NCBI GenBank assembly: GCA_022616085.1
Contig: JAKEFN010000030.1
Span: 1-6,965 of the forward strand
Reading direction: 5' to 3'
Source of the DNA: a bacterium
GTDB lineage: Bacteria; Patescibacteriota; Minisyncoccia; Phycocordibacterales; JAKEFN01
Length of the DNA: 6,965 bases
Of this stretch, positions 1-5,863 are shown one piece after another. Positions within the stretch are counted from its first letter, which is position 1, and each line of letters starts with the position of its first letter. The notes under the pieces are model-generated. The model was not told where the DNA came from. It made no database searches and was given only the letters and a program-made list of their open reading frames with translations. A program made the translations under genes and the position numbers.

Positions 1-97
1 AAAGCGAAGAATATTGTTGATATTTTGAGTCTTTCCGAGCCGCCGTTTGCAGCCCGCAACATGAATTCGCAGTAGTCAAGAGTTTTTGAACATGCTC
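1..97 (-). mobile_element. MITE-like repeat, copy A (partial, runs off the left edge)
   Basis: The reverse complement of this stretch is identical to copy C at 6870-6965 and differs from the matching half of complete copy B (2440-2599) by four bases. Its terminal inverted repeat ends at position 97 and reads GAGCATGTTCAAAAACTC on the minus strand. It is followed by TA at 98-99, the same dinucleotide that borders the other copies. Only one end is visible, so this may be the same 160-bp element as copy B or one end of a longer insertion sequence. On the + strand positions 1-75 hold an open frame ending in TAG at 73-75, which corresponds to the tail of the small ORF in copy B. Confidence 0.8.
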
Positions 98-131
98 TAT
101 AGTCGGTAGCCTTAATTCAGATTAACTTATT

Positions 132-137
132 TATAAT
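132..137 (+). promoter_or_regulatory. -10 element of probable promoter for the glycosyltransferase gene
   Basis: A perfect TATAAT lies 15 bases upstream of the ATG at 153. No good -35 hexamer is found at the normal distance; the bases around 108-114 match poorly. Transcription would start near 144, giving a leader of only about ten bases, and no Shine-Dalgarno sequence precedes the ATG. This suggests a nearly leaderless transcript. Repeat copy A ends 34 bases upstream, so it does not supply the -35. Confidence 0.45.
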
Positions 138-152
138 ACAAGATGTTTTATT

Positions 153-1541
153 ATGCAAATGAGGGACCAATCAAAACCGACCATTTTTATAATCGTAACG
201 CGGGGGTTTGTCGTGCGGAACATTCTCCGAAGCGGCGTTCTTGATTATCTGAAAAAAGGGGCGGGAAAGATCGTCATTTTTTTGTACAGCTCGCGCGGAA
301 AAGAAATTCCGGATTATCTGAGAAAAGAGTTTGAAGATGGCCAGGTTATCCTTGAGAATATAACAGAAAGTCCCTCGGGAAGGTTTCATCGCAAATGGAG
401 GCAAATTGCCGCGCTTCTCGTTTTCAATCCCGCATACCGGAACGTGTTCTATATCGCATTCAACAAAAACACGTTTTTTCTTTTTTTGGAAAAATTGTTT
501 TTTGCGCCGCTCGGGAGAATTTCTTTTTTGAAAACGGCCGCTCGGTATATTGACAGGACGTTTTTCCCCGGTGATTTATATGGAGAATATTTTGAGAAAT
601 ACCGTCCCGACGTCGTCTTTTCAACGTCCATACTTTCGACACAGGATGTTCAGTTTATGAAAGAAGCGCGCCGCCGCGGCATTAAGACCGCGAGCATGCC
701 GCGGGTGTGGGACAATATTACGACGAAACTTTTTCTGTTCGTCCCCGATACGCTTATTGTCCAGAACGGCGAGATGGCGGAGGCCGCGCTCGCTTCCCAG
801 CATATGAAAGGCGCGCGGATTGTTGTTACGGGATTCCCGCAGTTTGACTGGTATCGGCGGGGAGATTGTATCATGCCACGAAGCGATTTTTTTAAAAAAA
901 TCGGGCTTGATCCGTCTCGCAAACTTATTTTGTGGGGGTCAACCGGCGCATGGACGAAGGATGACGGGAACATTCCGGAGATCATTGCCCGCGCTTTGGA
1001 AAACGGCGCAATTGCCCATCCCGCACAGATGCTCATACGATCCCACTTCACCGACGCGCGCGAGAAGCGGTTCGACATGTGGAAGGGAAATCCCCGCATC
1101 GCCGTGGACGAGAGCTTCAGTTTCTCCGAATACTTTCATGACAAGTGTGATCCCGATACCCGCGAGATTACGCACTTCATCAATACAATCTATTATGCGG
1201 ATGTAATGGTGACACTCTGTTCAACGCTCACGCTTGACGGTTTTTGTTTTGACAAGCCGGTCATCAATACGACGTTTCGAAGCAAATATGACAAGAAGGG
1301 ACGCGATGTGTCCGCGGTTCTTTATACGCACGACCATTACCAGCCGATTCTCCGCGAGAAAGCGGTTGATCTCGCGAACTCCGGCGAGGAGCTTATTGCG
1401 TGCATAAACAAAAACCTTGCGCATCCGGAGCGAAAATACGCGGCGCGGCAGCGGGTGCTTGATATTTTATGCTATAAAGTTGACGGAAAATCGTCCGCGC
1501 GCGTGGCAGAGGCCATACTTGAAACATATGGTCGGAATTGA
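153..1541 (+). CDS. GT-B-fold glycosyltransferase-like protein
   Basis: The 462-residue protein resembles the broad group of GT-B enzymes that includes CDP-glycerol glycerophosphotransferases and UDP-GlcNAc 2-epimerase-like proteins. The N-terminal half (about 1-200) has Rossmann-like strands, such as the hydrophobic TIFIIVT at 10-16 and PDVVFSTS at 152-159. The hinge region has a VQNGEMAEAAL segment (203-213) and VTGFPQFD (225-232), as expected where the chain passes to the second domain. The C-terminal domain carries the segment YYADVMVTLCSTLTLDGF (347-364) followed by a KPVI, matching the donor-binding pattern in which an alternate 'AD...STL.EA...KPVI' motif is usual. No signal peptide or clear transmembrane helix is seen, so it should act in the cytoplasm or at the inner face of the membrane. 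It overlaps the following acpS gene by 14 bases. The likely role is adding a sugar or polyol phosphate to a surface glycan; donor and acceptor cannot be told. A second in-frame ATG lies at 159. Confidence 0.7.
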   Translation: MQMRDQSKPTIFIIVTRGFVVRNILRSGVLDYLKKGAGKIVIFLYSSRGKEIPDYLRKEFEDGQVILENITESPSGRFHRKWRQIAALLVFNPAYRNVFYIAFNKNTFFLFLEKLFFAPLGRISFLKTAARYIDRTFFPGDLYGEYFEKYRPDVVFSTSILSTQDVQFMKEARRRGIKTASMPRVWDNITTKLFLFVPDTLIVQNGEMAEAALASQHMKGARIVVTGFPQFDWYRRGDCIMPRSDFFKKIGLDPSRKLILWGSTGAWTKDDGNIPEIIARALENGAIAHPAQMLIRSHFTDAREKRFDMWKGNPRIAVDESFSFSEYFHDKCDPDTREITHFINTIYYADVMVTLCSTLTLDGFCFDKPVINTTFRSKYDKKGRDVSAVLYTHDHYQPILREKAVDLANSGEELIACINKNLAHPERKYAARQRVLDILCYKVDGKSSARVAEAILETYGRN

Positions 1542-1863
1542 CATTGTCTCTGTAAAAAAATTTCAAAGAATTCAGGCGGAAAACCGCGCGGATTGGGAGA
1601 AAATTTTTGCCATAGGCGAGTGGGAATACTGTTTCGGAAGCGCGCATGCGCCGGAGCGGCTCGCGGGAATTTTTGCCGCAAAGGAGGCGGTCATGAAAGC
1701 GGCGGGGGGCGATTTGATGAAGCGGTTTGACCGGATTGAAATCCGGCATGAAGAAGACGGGAGGCCGGTCATATATATAGACGGAGAAAGAAGCGCGGCG
1801 GAGGTAAGCATTAGCCACGACGGCGGGTTCGCGGCCGCTTTTGCCGTTGTTCCCCATAGGTAA
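1528..1863 (+). CDS. acpS: Holo-[acyl-carrier-protein] synthase (4'-phosphopantetheinyl transferase, AcpS type)
   Basis: The enzyme transfers 4'-phosphopantetheine from CoA to the serine of an acyl carrier protein, making it active. The 111-residue product starts with MVGIDIVSV, the AcpS N-terminus with the Mg-binding Asp (D5). It has FAAKEAVMKA (49-58), which contains the conserved Lys52-Glu53 pair, then an IEI strand with GRP (70-80), and ends with SISHDGGFAAAFAV (94-107), the typical AcpS C-terminal signature with His97. Length fits the family (about 115-125). The frame is open further upstream, to 1417, but homology begins exactly at the ATG at 1528, so I use that start. It overlaps the glycosyltransferase gene by 14 bases, which suggests translational coupling. 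Its obvious client is the ACP encoded at 4502-4735 in the same cluster. Confidence 0.93.
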   Translation: MVGIDIVSVKKFQRIQAENRADWEKIFAIGEWEYCFGSAHAPERLAGIFAAKEAVMKAAGGDLMKRFDRIEIRHEEDGRPVIYIDGERSAAEVSISHDGGFAAAFAVVPHR

Positions 1864-1869
1864 ACTTGT

Positions 1870-1897
1870 TTGACAATTGTTTGCCATTTGTTATTCT
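1870..1897 (+). promoter_or_regulatory. Probable toxin-antitoxin promoter with phased TTGTT repeats
   Basis: A consensus -35 TTGACA lies at 1870-1875. A TATTCT at 1892-1897 can serve as -10 with a 16-base spacer (TATAAA at 1897-1902 is a closer match but 21 bases away). Transcription would begin about at the ATG at 1904, so the message may be leaderless. The heptamer TTGTTTG occurs at 1866-1872 and 1877-1883, and TTGTT again at 1888-1892, each 11 bases apart. A perfect 8-bp palindrome ACAATTGT sits at 1873-1880. Such phased sites over a promoter would suit an operator for antitoxin autoregulation; that role is inferred. Confidence 0.5.
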
Positions 1898-1903
1898 ATA
1901 AAT

Positions 1904-2176
1904 ATGAAATCTATCGGACAGGAAACTGCGCAAACCGCGCAAAAAATTATCGGGGTACGGGAATTTTCTCGGAGCCTGAAGAATATTTCCCGCGAGACAA
2001 AACGGGGGGTTTCTTTTCTTGTGATGAGAAACACCGAACCGCTGTTTTACGTTGAACCGTTTAAACAAGGGGAAAAGAAAGGCGCATACATGCTTAAAGA
2101 CCTTACAGGCATCCGTTTTAAGAGTGAGGAAAAAAATTTAAGCAGAAGGATCGATGAAATTGTCTACGGCATATGA
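1904..2176 (+). CDS. Phd/YefM-type antitoxin
   Basis: The 90-residue protein matches the general layout of Phd/YefM antitoxins. It has a short N-terminal DNA-binding part with IGVREFSRSLKNISRET (16-32), then a strand pair FLVMRNTEPLFYVEP (38-52) corresponding to the family's 'vtrnGkPvavlvp' stretch. A charged C-terminal tail would wrap the toxin. It would neutralise the PIN-domain toxin encoded next and repress their common promoter. The frame is open back to an ATG at 1877, but that lies inside the promoter-like sequence, and the family match starts near the ATG at 1904, so I prefer 1904. Its TGA stop overlaps the toxin's ATG (ATGA, 2173-2176), the usual coupled arrangement. It appears intact although the toxin gene is broken. 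Confidence 0.75.
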   Translation: MKSIGQETAQTAQKIIGVREFSRSLKNISRETKRGVSFLVMRNTEPLFYVEPFKQGEKKGAYMLKDLTGIRFKSEEKNLSRRIDEIVYGI

Positions 2177-2712
2177 TGGTCGTTGATTCGAGCGTCTGGG
2201 TCGCATTGTTCAGCGAAAATGACAGTCAGCACGGGAAAGCGGTGAAGGTAAGCGCCCTTCTTTCGAACGTTGTTCTTACGGAATATGTCATTCTTGAAAC
2301 ATCCTCTTTTCTTTTAAGAGCGGTTGGGAAAGCCGAAGCGAAAAAGTTTCTTGAGTTCGCTCTCAATAACTCCGAAGTTGCCGTTCTTTACTCATCTCCG
2401 GAATTTTTTGCCGATGTCTCGCATCTTTTCAGGAGTCTAGAGCATGTTCAAAAACTCTTGACTACTGTGAATTCATGTTGCGGGCTGCAAATAACGGCTC
2501 GGAAAGACTCAAAATATCAACAATATTCTTCGCTTTCCTCACCGCATTTTCGCCTCGCATCATGAATTCTCGCTACGTCAATAGTTTTTTCACATGCTCT
2601 AGAGAACAGAAGGCTTTCTTTTGTTGACGTTTCGCTTTTGTATCTTTCCCATACGCACCATGTAATCACGCTCGACAAGGCCCTTCAAAAGGAAATACGG
2701 AAATCGAGGTGA
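2173..2712 (+). pseudogene. vapC: VapC-type PIN-domain toxin, interrupted by a MITE-like element
   Basis: PIN-domain toxins are Mg-dependent RNases with a cluster of acidic residues. The N-terminal half is clear: MMVVDSSVWVALF with D5, and LTEYVILETSSFLL with E42. After codon 89 the frame enters repeat copy B and stops at TGA 2563-2565, giving a 130-residue product with a foreign tail of about 41 residues. Removing 162 bases (element plus one TA) rejoins the frame exactly: Leu-Glu-Asn-Arg-Arg, then SFVDVSLLYLS and HHVITLDKAL, ending at TGA 2710-2712. The rebuilt protein has 125 residues, normal for VapC. The two C-terminal acidic residues (D98 and D114 in the rebuilt protein) lie downstream of the insertion, so the truncated product lacks half the active site and should be inactive. 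The insertion is a multiple of three with a single in-frame stop. Confidence 0.85.
2440..2599 (+). mobile_element. Complete MITE-like palindromic element, copy B (160 bp, TA-flanked)
   Basis: The ends are long imperfect inverted repeats of about 45 bases. The left end starts GAGCATGTTCAAAAACTCTT and the right end, read backwards, GAGCATGTGAAAAAACTATT; both then continue with a shared TTGAC and, after 6-7 bases, GAATTCATG. TA is present on both sides (2438-2439 and 2600-2601), as are all other visible ends of this repeat in the window. The longer direct repeat TCTAGAG at the two junctions partly overlaps the inverted repeat, so the exact target duplication is ambiguous. No transposase is encoded. 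A TA target is typical of IS630/Tc1-mariner transposases, so mobilisation in trans by such an enzyme is likely. It splits the vapC gene. Confidence 0.85.
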
Positions 2713-2723
2713 AAAAACTGATC

Positions 2724-4379
2724 ATGAAATTTTTTGAACTCCAGAAAAAAATAAGCGAATTATACGAAGACCAAAATGCCAGCACCGGGGATTTTTTGGA
2801 AGTTGCGCGGGAGTTTCCAAAAACGGCCGATGCGCTTCCTCCATACGCGCGTGCGTTCAAGGCGGCTTTTCTCGGCGGATTTACCATTCAGGGCCTTCCC
2901 GAAACTACGCGCGCGATGGGCATCTTCCATAATATTTTTTTGGAAGTCTATAGCGCCTCGTATAACCAATTCAGCCAAGAGATGCTTGATTCGGCAAGCG
3001 CCTTGTATGTGTTCCGTCCGGACATCACCTTTCTTGTGACCGAGGAGAGCGATTTTTTGGATACGGAACATGCGGGGAAAGTCGTCTCCTCTTTTTTGGA
3101 GCATTTTTCGGGGAAGCTTGTCATCGTAAACGCTTCCACCGAAGGGAAACTCGCGGATGTCTTCAAAGAATTTGCCGAAAGCAGTCGGGTGTTTGTTTTT
3201 GATTTTGACGGCTTTCTCCGCCGCATCGGGAGAGAGAAATATTGGAAAACGAAATTTGCGGAACTCGGCGACTTCCGCCTTTCACCGGATGCGTTTCCGC
3301 TTCTCGCTGAAGAGCTTCTCGGGTATGCGATCGCTTTTTCAGGCGTGACGAAAAAATGTCTTGTCCTTGATCTGGACAATACGCTGTGGAAGGGTGTTGC
3401 GGGGGAAGACGGGCTTTCGGGCGTTGTTCCTGACGCGCCGCTTCAGGAATACATTCTCTCGCTCCGCGATCGCGGAATTATCCTTGCGGTCAACAGCAAG
3501 AATAATCCGGAAGATGCGTTTGAGATTTTTGACAAACATCCCGACATGCGGATACGGAAGGAGCACGTTACGGCGTGGCGCGTTAACTGGAATGACAAAG
3601 CGGCGAACATGCGCGAACTTGCGGAGGAGATGGGTATTGGCACGGATAGTTTCGCATTTCTTGACGACAGCCCGTTTGAGCAGGAACTTGTGCGCGTATC
3701 GCTTCCGGAGATAGCGGTGGCGCCGATATCGGAACTCCGCGCGTATAAGGGATTTGAATCTTTCGCACTGACTCCCGAGGACAAGAGGCGCGCCGAGATG
3801 TATGAAGAAGAAAAAAAGAGAAAGTCGTTTCAGGAATCCGCCGGAACCCTTTCTGATTTTTTAAAAGAGCTTGGTATCGCCATTCTTGTCGAGGATGCGC
3901 GCGACGAAACTATTTCGCGCGTAAGCCAGCTTACGCAAAAGACAAACCAATTCAATCTCACAACGAGGCGCTATATAGAAGAAGCCATACGGGAGCATCT
4001 TGAGAAAGGTTCGAAAGTATGGACGGTGCGCGCCAAGGACCGTTTCGGAGATTACGGCATCGTAGGCGTTGCCATTATATGTCCGCGCGAAAAAAATTCA
4101 TGGCATATTGATTCTTTGCTTTTGAGCTGTAGGATATTGGGGAGGGGCGTGCCGGAGGCGTTTCTCTCGCGCATATTGCGCAAGCTCCATGATCTCGGCG
4201 CACGGGCTTGTTCGGCAGAATTCATTCCAACGGCAAAAAATAAGCCGTGCGAAGGGTTTTTGGCGTCATGCGGTTTTGAAGAAAAAAAATTCGGTGTTCC
4301 CGATACGCGATTTTATTATTATAATTTGGAAAAAGGAATTTTTAATCCGCCGGAATATATAACGATTGGACAATTCTGA
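2724..4379 (+). CDS. FkbH-like HAD-family protein (glyceryl-ACP-type loading enzyme)
   Basis: FkbH-type proteins take 1,3-bisphosphoglycerate, dephosphorylate it and load the glyceryl unit on an acyl carrier protein. The 551-residue product (from ATG 2724) has three parts. An N-terminal domain (about 1-205) includes SYNQFSQEMLD and RPDITFL, as in other long FkbH-like proteins. The HAD core follows: motif I DLDNTLWKGV (D216, D218), motif II Ser258 in VNSKNNPEDA, motif III Lys292 in WNDKAANM, and motif IV FLDDSPFE (D314, D315). The C-terminal GNAT-like domain has QLTQKTNQFNLTTRRY (402-417), FGDYG and SCRILGRG. All key HAD residues are kept. An in-frame GTG at 2709 overlaps the original vapC stop (GTGA) and could be the older, coupled start. 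I prefer ATG 2724, preceded by GAGGTGA at 2706-2712, though the spacing of 11 bases is long. The nearby ACP gene is the obvious partner. Confidence 0.88.
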   Translation: MKFFELQKKISELYEDQNASTGDFLEVAREFPKTADALPPYARAFKAAFLGGFTIQGLPETTRAMGIFHNIFLEVYSASYNQFSQEMLDSASALYVFRPDITFLVTEESDFLDTEHAGKVVSSFLEHFSGKLVIVNASTEGKLADVFKEFAESSRVFVFDFDGFLRRIGREKYWKTKFAELGDFRLSPDAFPLLAEELLGYAIAFSGVTKKCLVLDLDNTLWKGVAGEDGLSGVVPDAPLQEYILSLRDRGIILAVNSKNNPEDAFEIFDKHPDMRIRKEHVTAWRVNWNDKAANMRELAEEMGIGTDSFAFLDDSPFEQELVRVSLPEIAVAPISELRAYKGFESFALTPEDKRRAEMYEEEKKRKSFQESAGTLSDFLKELGIAILVEDARDETISRVSQLTQKTNQFNLTTRRYIEEAIREHLEKGSKVWTVRAKDRFGDYGIVGVAIICPREKNSWHIDSLLLSCRILGRGVPEAFLSRILRKLHDLGARACSAEFIPTAKNKPCEGFLASCGFEEKKFGVPDTRFYYYNLEKGIFNPPEYITIGQF

Positions 4380-4397
4380 ATTTTATAGACATCTTAT

Positions 4398-4484
4398 GCC
4401 AACTCAAAACGCAAAACTCAAAAGTCAAAACGGCAGCTCAAAATTTAAAATTATCCAGTTTTGACATTTGAGTTTTGAGTTGGC
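4398..4484. repeat. AT-rich imperfect inverted repeat (87 bp)
   Basis: The left arm (4398-4431) begins GCCAACTCAAAAC and the right arm (4458-4484) ends GTTTTGAGTTGGC. The right arm is the reverse complement of the left except for one mismatch and a 7-base deletion. The left arm consists largely of the repeated word CTCAAAA or GTCAAAA. TAT borders both sides (4395-4397 and 4485-4487), which could be a short target duplication or chance. The element may be a small degenerate MITE or REP-like palindrome. As RNA it could fold into a stem of about 27 pairs with a 26-base loop between the fkbH-like and ACP genes. Confidence 0.7.
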
Positions 4485-4490
4485 TATAGT
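4461..4490 (+). promoter_or_regulatory. Strong-looking sigma70-type promoter for the ACP gene
   Basis: TTGACA at 4461-4466 and TATAGT at 4485-4490 are separated by 18 bases. The -35 lies in the right arm of the inverted repeat, and the -10 begins at the first base after the repeat. Transcription would start near 4497, only about five bases before the ATG at 4502, which has no Shine-Dalgarno sequence. The promoter would give the ACP, hydratase, reductase and acyltransferase genes their own transcript. Confidence 0.6.
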
Positions 4491-4501
4491 TTTAAAATAT
4501 C

Positions 4502-4735
4502 ATGGAAGAACAGTTAAAAAGCATATTATCAAAGATTTTCGGGGTCGCGAAGGAGGACGTTACGGACGAAACAAGCCCCGAGAACGTCGCCGAATGGGAT
4601 TCATTTAACGGACTGCTTCTCGTGACGGAGCTTGAAAAAGGCTTCAATGTTTCTTTCAGCATTGAAGAAGTGGTTGCGGTGAAAAATGTCGGCGATATAA
4701 AAGCGGCGCTCCGCGCGCACGGAGTTAAAATATAA
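4502..4735 (+). CDS. Acyl carrier protein
   Basis: The 77-residue acidic helical protein has the carrier-protein motif EWDSFNGLLLVTELE (31-45), in which Ser34 is the site for 4'-phosphopantetheine. The usual motif is DSL; here it is DSF, a variant common among stand-alone carriers of special pathways. Helix I (1-14), the loop with DVTDETSP, helix II after Ser34 and a C-terminal helix (68-74, after VGDI) follow the normal ACP order and length. It should carry the acyl intermediate for the FkbH-like protein, hydratase, reductase and acyltransferase of this cluster and be activated by the AcpS at 1528-1863. The next gene follows after two bases. The start lacks a Shine-Dalgarno sequence but lies just downstream of a promoter. 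Confidence 0.92.
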   Translation: MEEQLKSILSKIFGVAKEDVTDETSPENVAEWDSFNGLLLVTELEKGFNVSFSIEEVVAVKNVGDIKAALRAHGVKI

Positions 4736-4737
4736 TT

Positions 4738-5166
4738 ATGCTTCAACTGAACGAACTCGGATATGATGATATATCGGAAGGAGATATTTTTTCCTTTGAG
4801 CGGGATATTGACGACGATCTTGTCGCGCGTTTCGCCGAACTCTCCGGCGACGAAAGCCCTCTTCATGTTGATGAAGCATACGCGTCCGGCACGGAATTCG
4901 GGGGGCGGATCGTCCACGGCATGCTTCTTTCCTCTTTTTTTTCTACGCTCGTCGGAATGCTCGTTCCCGGGCGCCGCGCGCTTCTTATTTCGCATGAAGC
5001 GCGTTTCAAAAACCCCGTACGGTCCGGAGAACGCGTTATCGTGGAAGGGGTTGTTACGGGGAAATACAGCGCGCTTCGGGTTATTGAATTAAAATCCTTG
5101 GTGAAAAATGCAGACGGGAAAATTTTTGTTGAGGGGCTATTAAAAGTAAAGGTGAGGGATGAATAA
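4738..5166 (+). CDS. MaoC-like (R)-specific enoyl hydratase / hydroxyacyl dehydratase
   Basis: The 142-residue single hot-dog domain is of PhaJ/MaoC type, which reversibly adds water to an enoyl thioester to form an (R)-3-hydroxyacyl thioester. The hydratase-2 signature is seen as FAELSGDESPLHVDEAYA (32-49), with catalytic Asp38 and His43; the usual Asn before Pro-Leu-His is Ser40. GRIVHGML (56-63) follows as in the family. The N-terminus, with EGDIFSFERDI, is a typical MaoC opening. Length is that of a stand-alone enzyme. The gene starts two bases after the ACP stop and overlaps the reductase gene by eight bases, so it probably acts on the ACP-bound intermediate. Substrate is unknown. Confidence 0.9.
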   Translation: MLQLNELGYDDISEGDIFSFERDIDDDLVARFAELSGDESPLHVDEAYASGTEFGGRIVHGMLLSSFFSTLVGMLVPGRRALLISHEARFKNPVRSGERVIVEGVVTGKYSALRVIELKSLVKNADGKIFVEGLLKVKVRDE

Positions 5167-5863
5167 TATGCACGACTTTAGTAAAAAAATCGTATTAATA
5201 CTCGGGGGAACCGGCAGCACGGGATCGAATATCGCGGATGCCTTTGAAAGAAGTGGCGCGACCGTGTGCCGCCACGGCAGAGAGGGGAAGTATTCCGCGG
5301 ATCTTCAAAAAAAAGAGGAAACAGAAGGGGTTATTCAGAGCGTCCTCAAAGAGCACGGGCGTATTGATATTCTCGTCAATGCGGCGAGCGCGCCGGCGGT
5401 TCACGGCGCATTTCCGAAAAAGACATGGGCGAATTATCTAGAGCACCTTGAACTCCAGCTTAAGTCCGCGGTGGAATCGGCCGATATTGTCGTGCCGGTC
5501 ATGAAAGAGAATGGCGGAGGAAAAATCATTCATATTCTCTCTTCATATGTAGAGGGCGGCGTGCCGGCAGGCCTTTCGGATTATGTGACCGCAAAATATG
5601 CGCTTCTTGGATTTACAAAAGCGCTCGCGAAAGAGGTCGGACGGTGGCATATAACCGTGAACGCCGTTTCTCCAAGCTTTATACGGAACGATTTCACCAA
5701 AGGTATTCCGGAAAAGTTTGACGAAATGCTCGTAAGAGAAACGCCGCTCGGGCGGCTTGCCGTGGCAGATGACGTTTCCGGAGCGGTTTTGTTTCTCGCT
5801 TCTCCCTCGGCGGATTTTATTACCGGCGAGACAGTCGCTGTAACAGGCGGATCAACATTATGA
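5159..5863 (+). CDS. Short-chain dehydrogenase/reductase (FabG-like)
   Basis: The 234-residue protein is an NAD(P)-dependent SDR. The cofactor motif is LGGTGSTGSNIA (15-26); it has the GxxGxxG spacing more typical of extended SDRs instead of the classical TGxxxGIG. The NNAG motif is altered to NAAS (74-77). The catalytic residues are present: Ser129 in ILSSY, Tyr142 and Lys146 in YVTAK, with the normal 13-residue Ser-Tyr distance. The C-terminus, FITGETVAVTGGSTL, matches FabG-like enzymes. It likely reduces or oxidises the acyl-ACP made with the neighbouring hydratase. ATG 5159 overlaps the hydratase gene by eight bases with AAAGG six bases upstream; ATG 5168 (Met4) has GAGGG nine bases upstream and is an equally good start. 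Confidence 0.9.
   Translation: MNNMHDFSKKIVLILGGTGSTGSNIADAFERSGATVCRHGREGKYSADLQKKEETEGVIQSVLKEHGRIDILVNAASAPAVHGAFPKKTWANYLEHLELQLKSAVESADIVVPVMKENGGGKIIHILSSYVEGGVPAGLSDYVTAKYALLGFTKALAKEVGRWHITVNAVSPSFIRNDFTKGIPEKFDEMLVRETPLGRLAVADDVSGAVLFLASPSADFITGETVAVTGGSTL

Noticed and set aside
650..1099. A 149-codon minus-strand open frame within the glycosyltransferase gene.
   Set aside because: It lies wholly opposite a well-supported gene, shows no recognisable motif, and is typical of antisense frames in GC-rich third-position coding sequence.
1417..1527. A longer AcpS with a 37-residue N-terminal extension.
   Set aside because: The frame is open, but the extra part overlaps the glycosyltransferase coding sequence and the AcpS family starts at MVGIDIV, so the ATG at 1528 is the start.
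4398..4443. The repeated CTCAAAA words as a CRISPR or tandem-repeat array.
   Set aside because: The units are only 7 bases, irregularly spaced and part of an inverted repeat; there are no uniform repeats with spacers.
4398..4484. The inverted repeat as a rho-independent terminator of the fkbH-like gene.
   Set aside because: The stem is AT-rich and long with a 26-base loop, and no immediate run of T follows the right arm (TATAGTTTTAAAA comes instead). A promoter reading fits the right half better, though weak termination cannot be excluded.
4502..5863. An ordinary fatty acid synthesis operon.
   Set aside because: There is an ACP, a hydratase and a FabG-like reductase, but no ketosynthase, malonyl transferase or enoyl reductase, and the neighbours are an FkbH-like protein and a GNAT.
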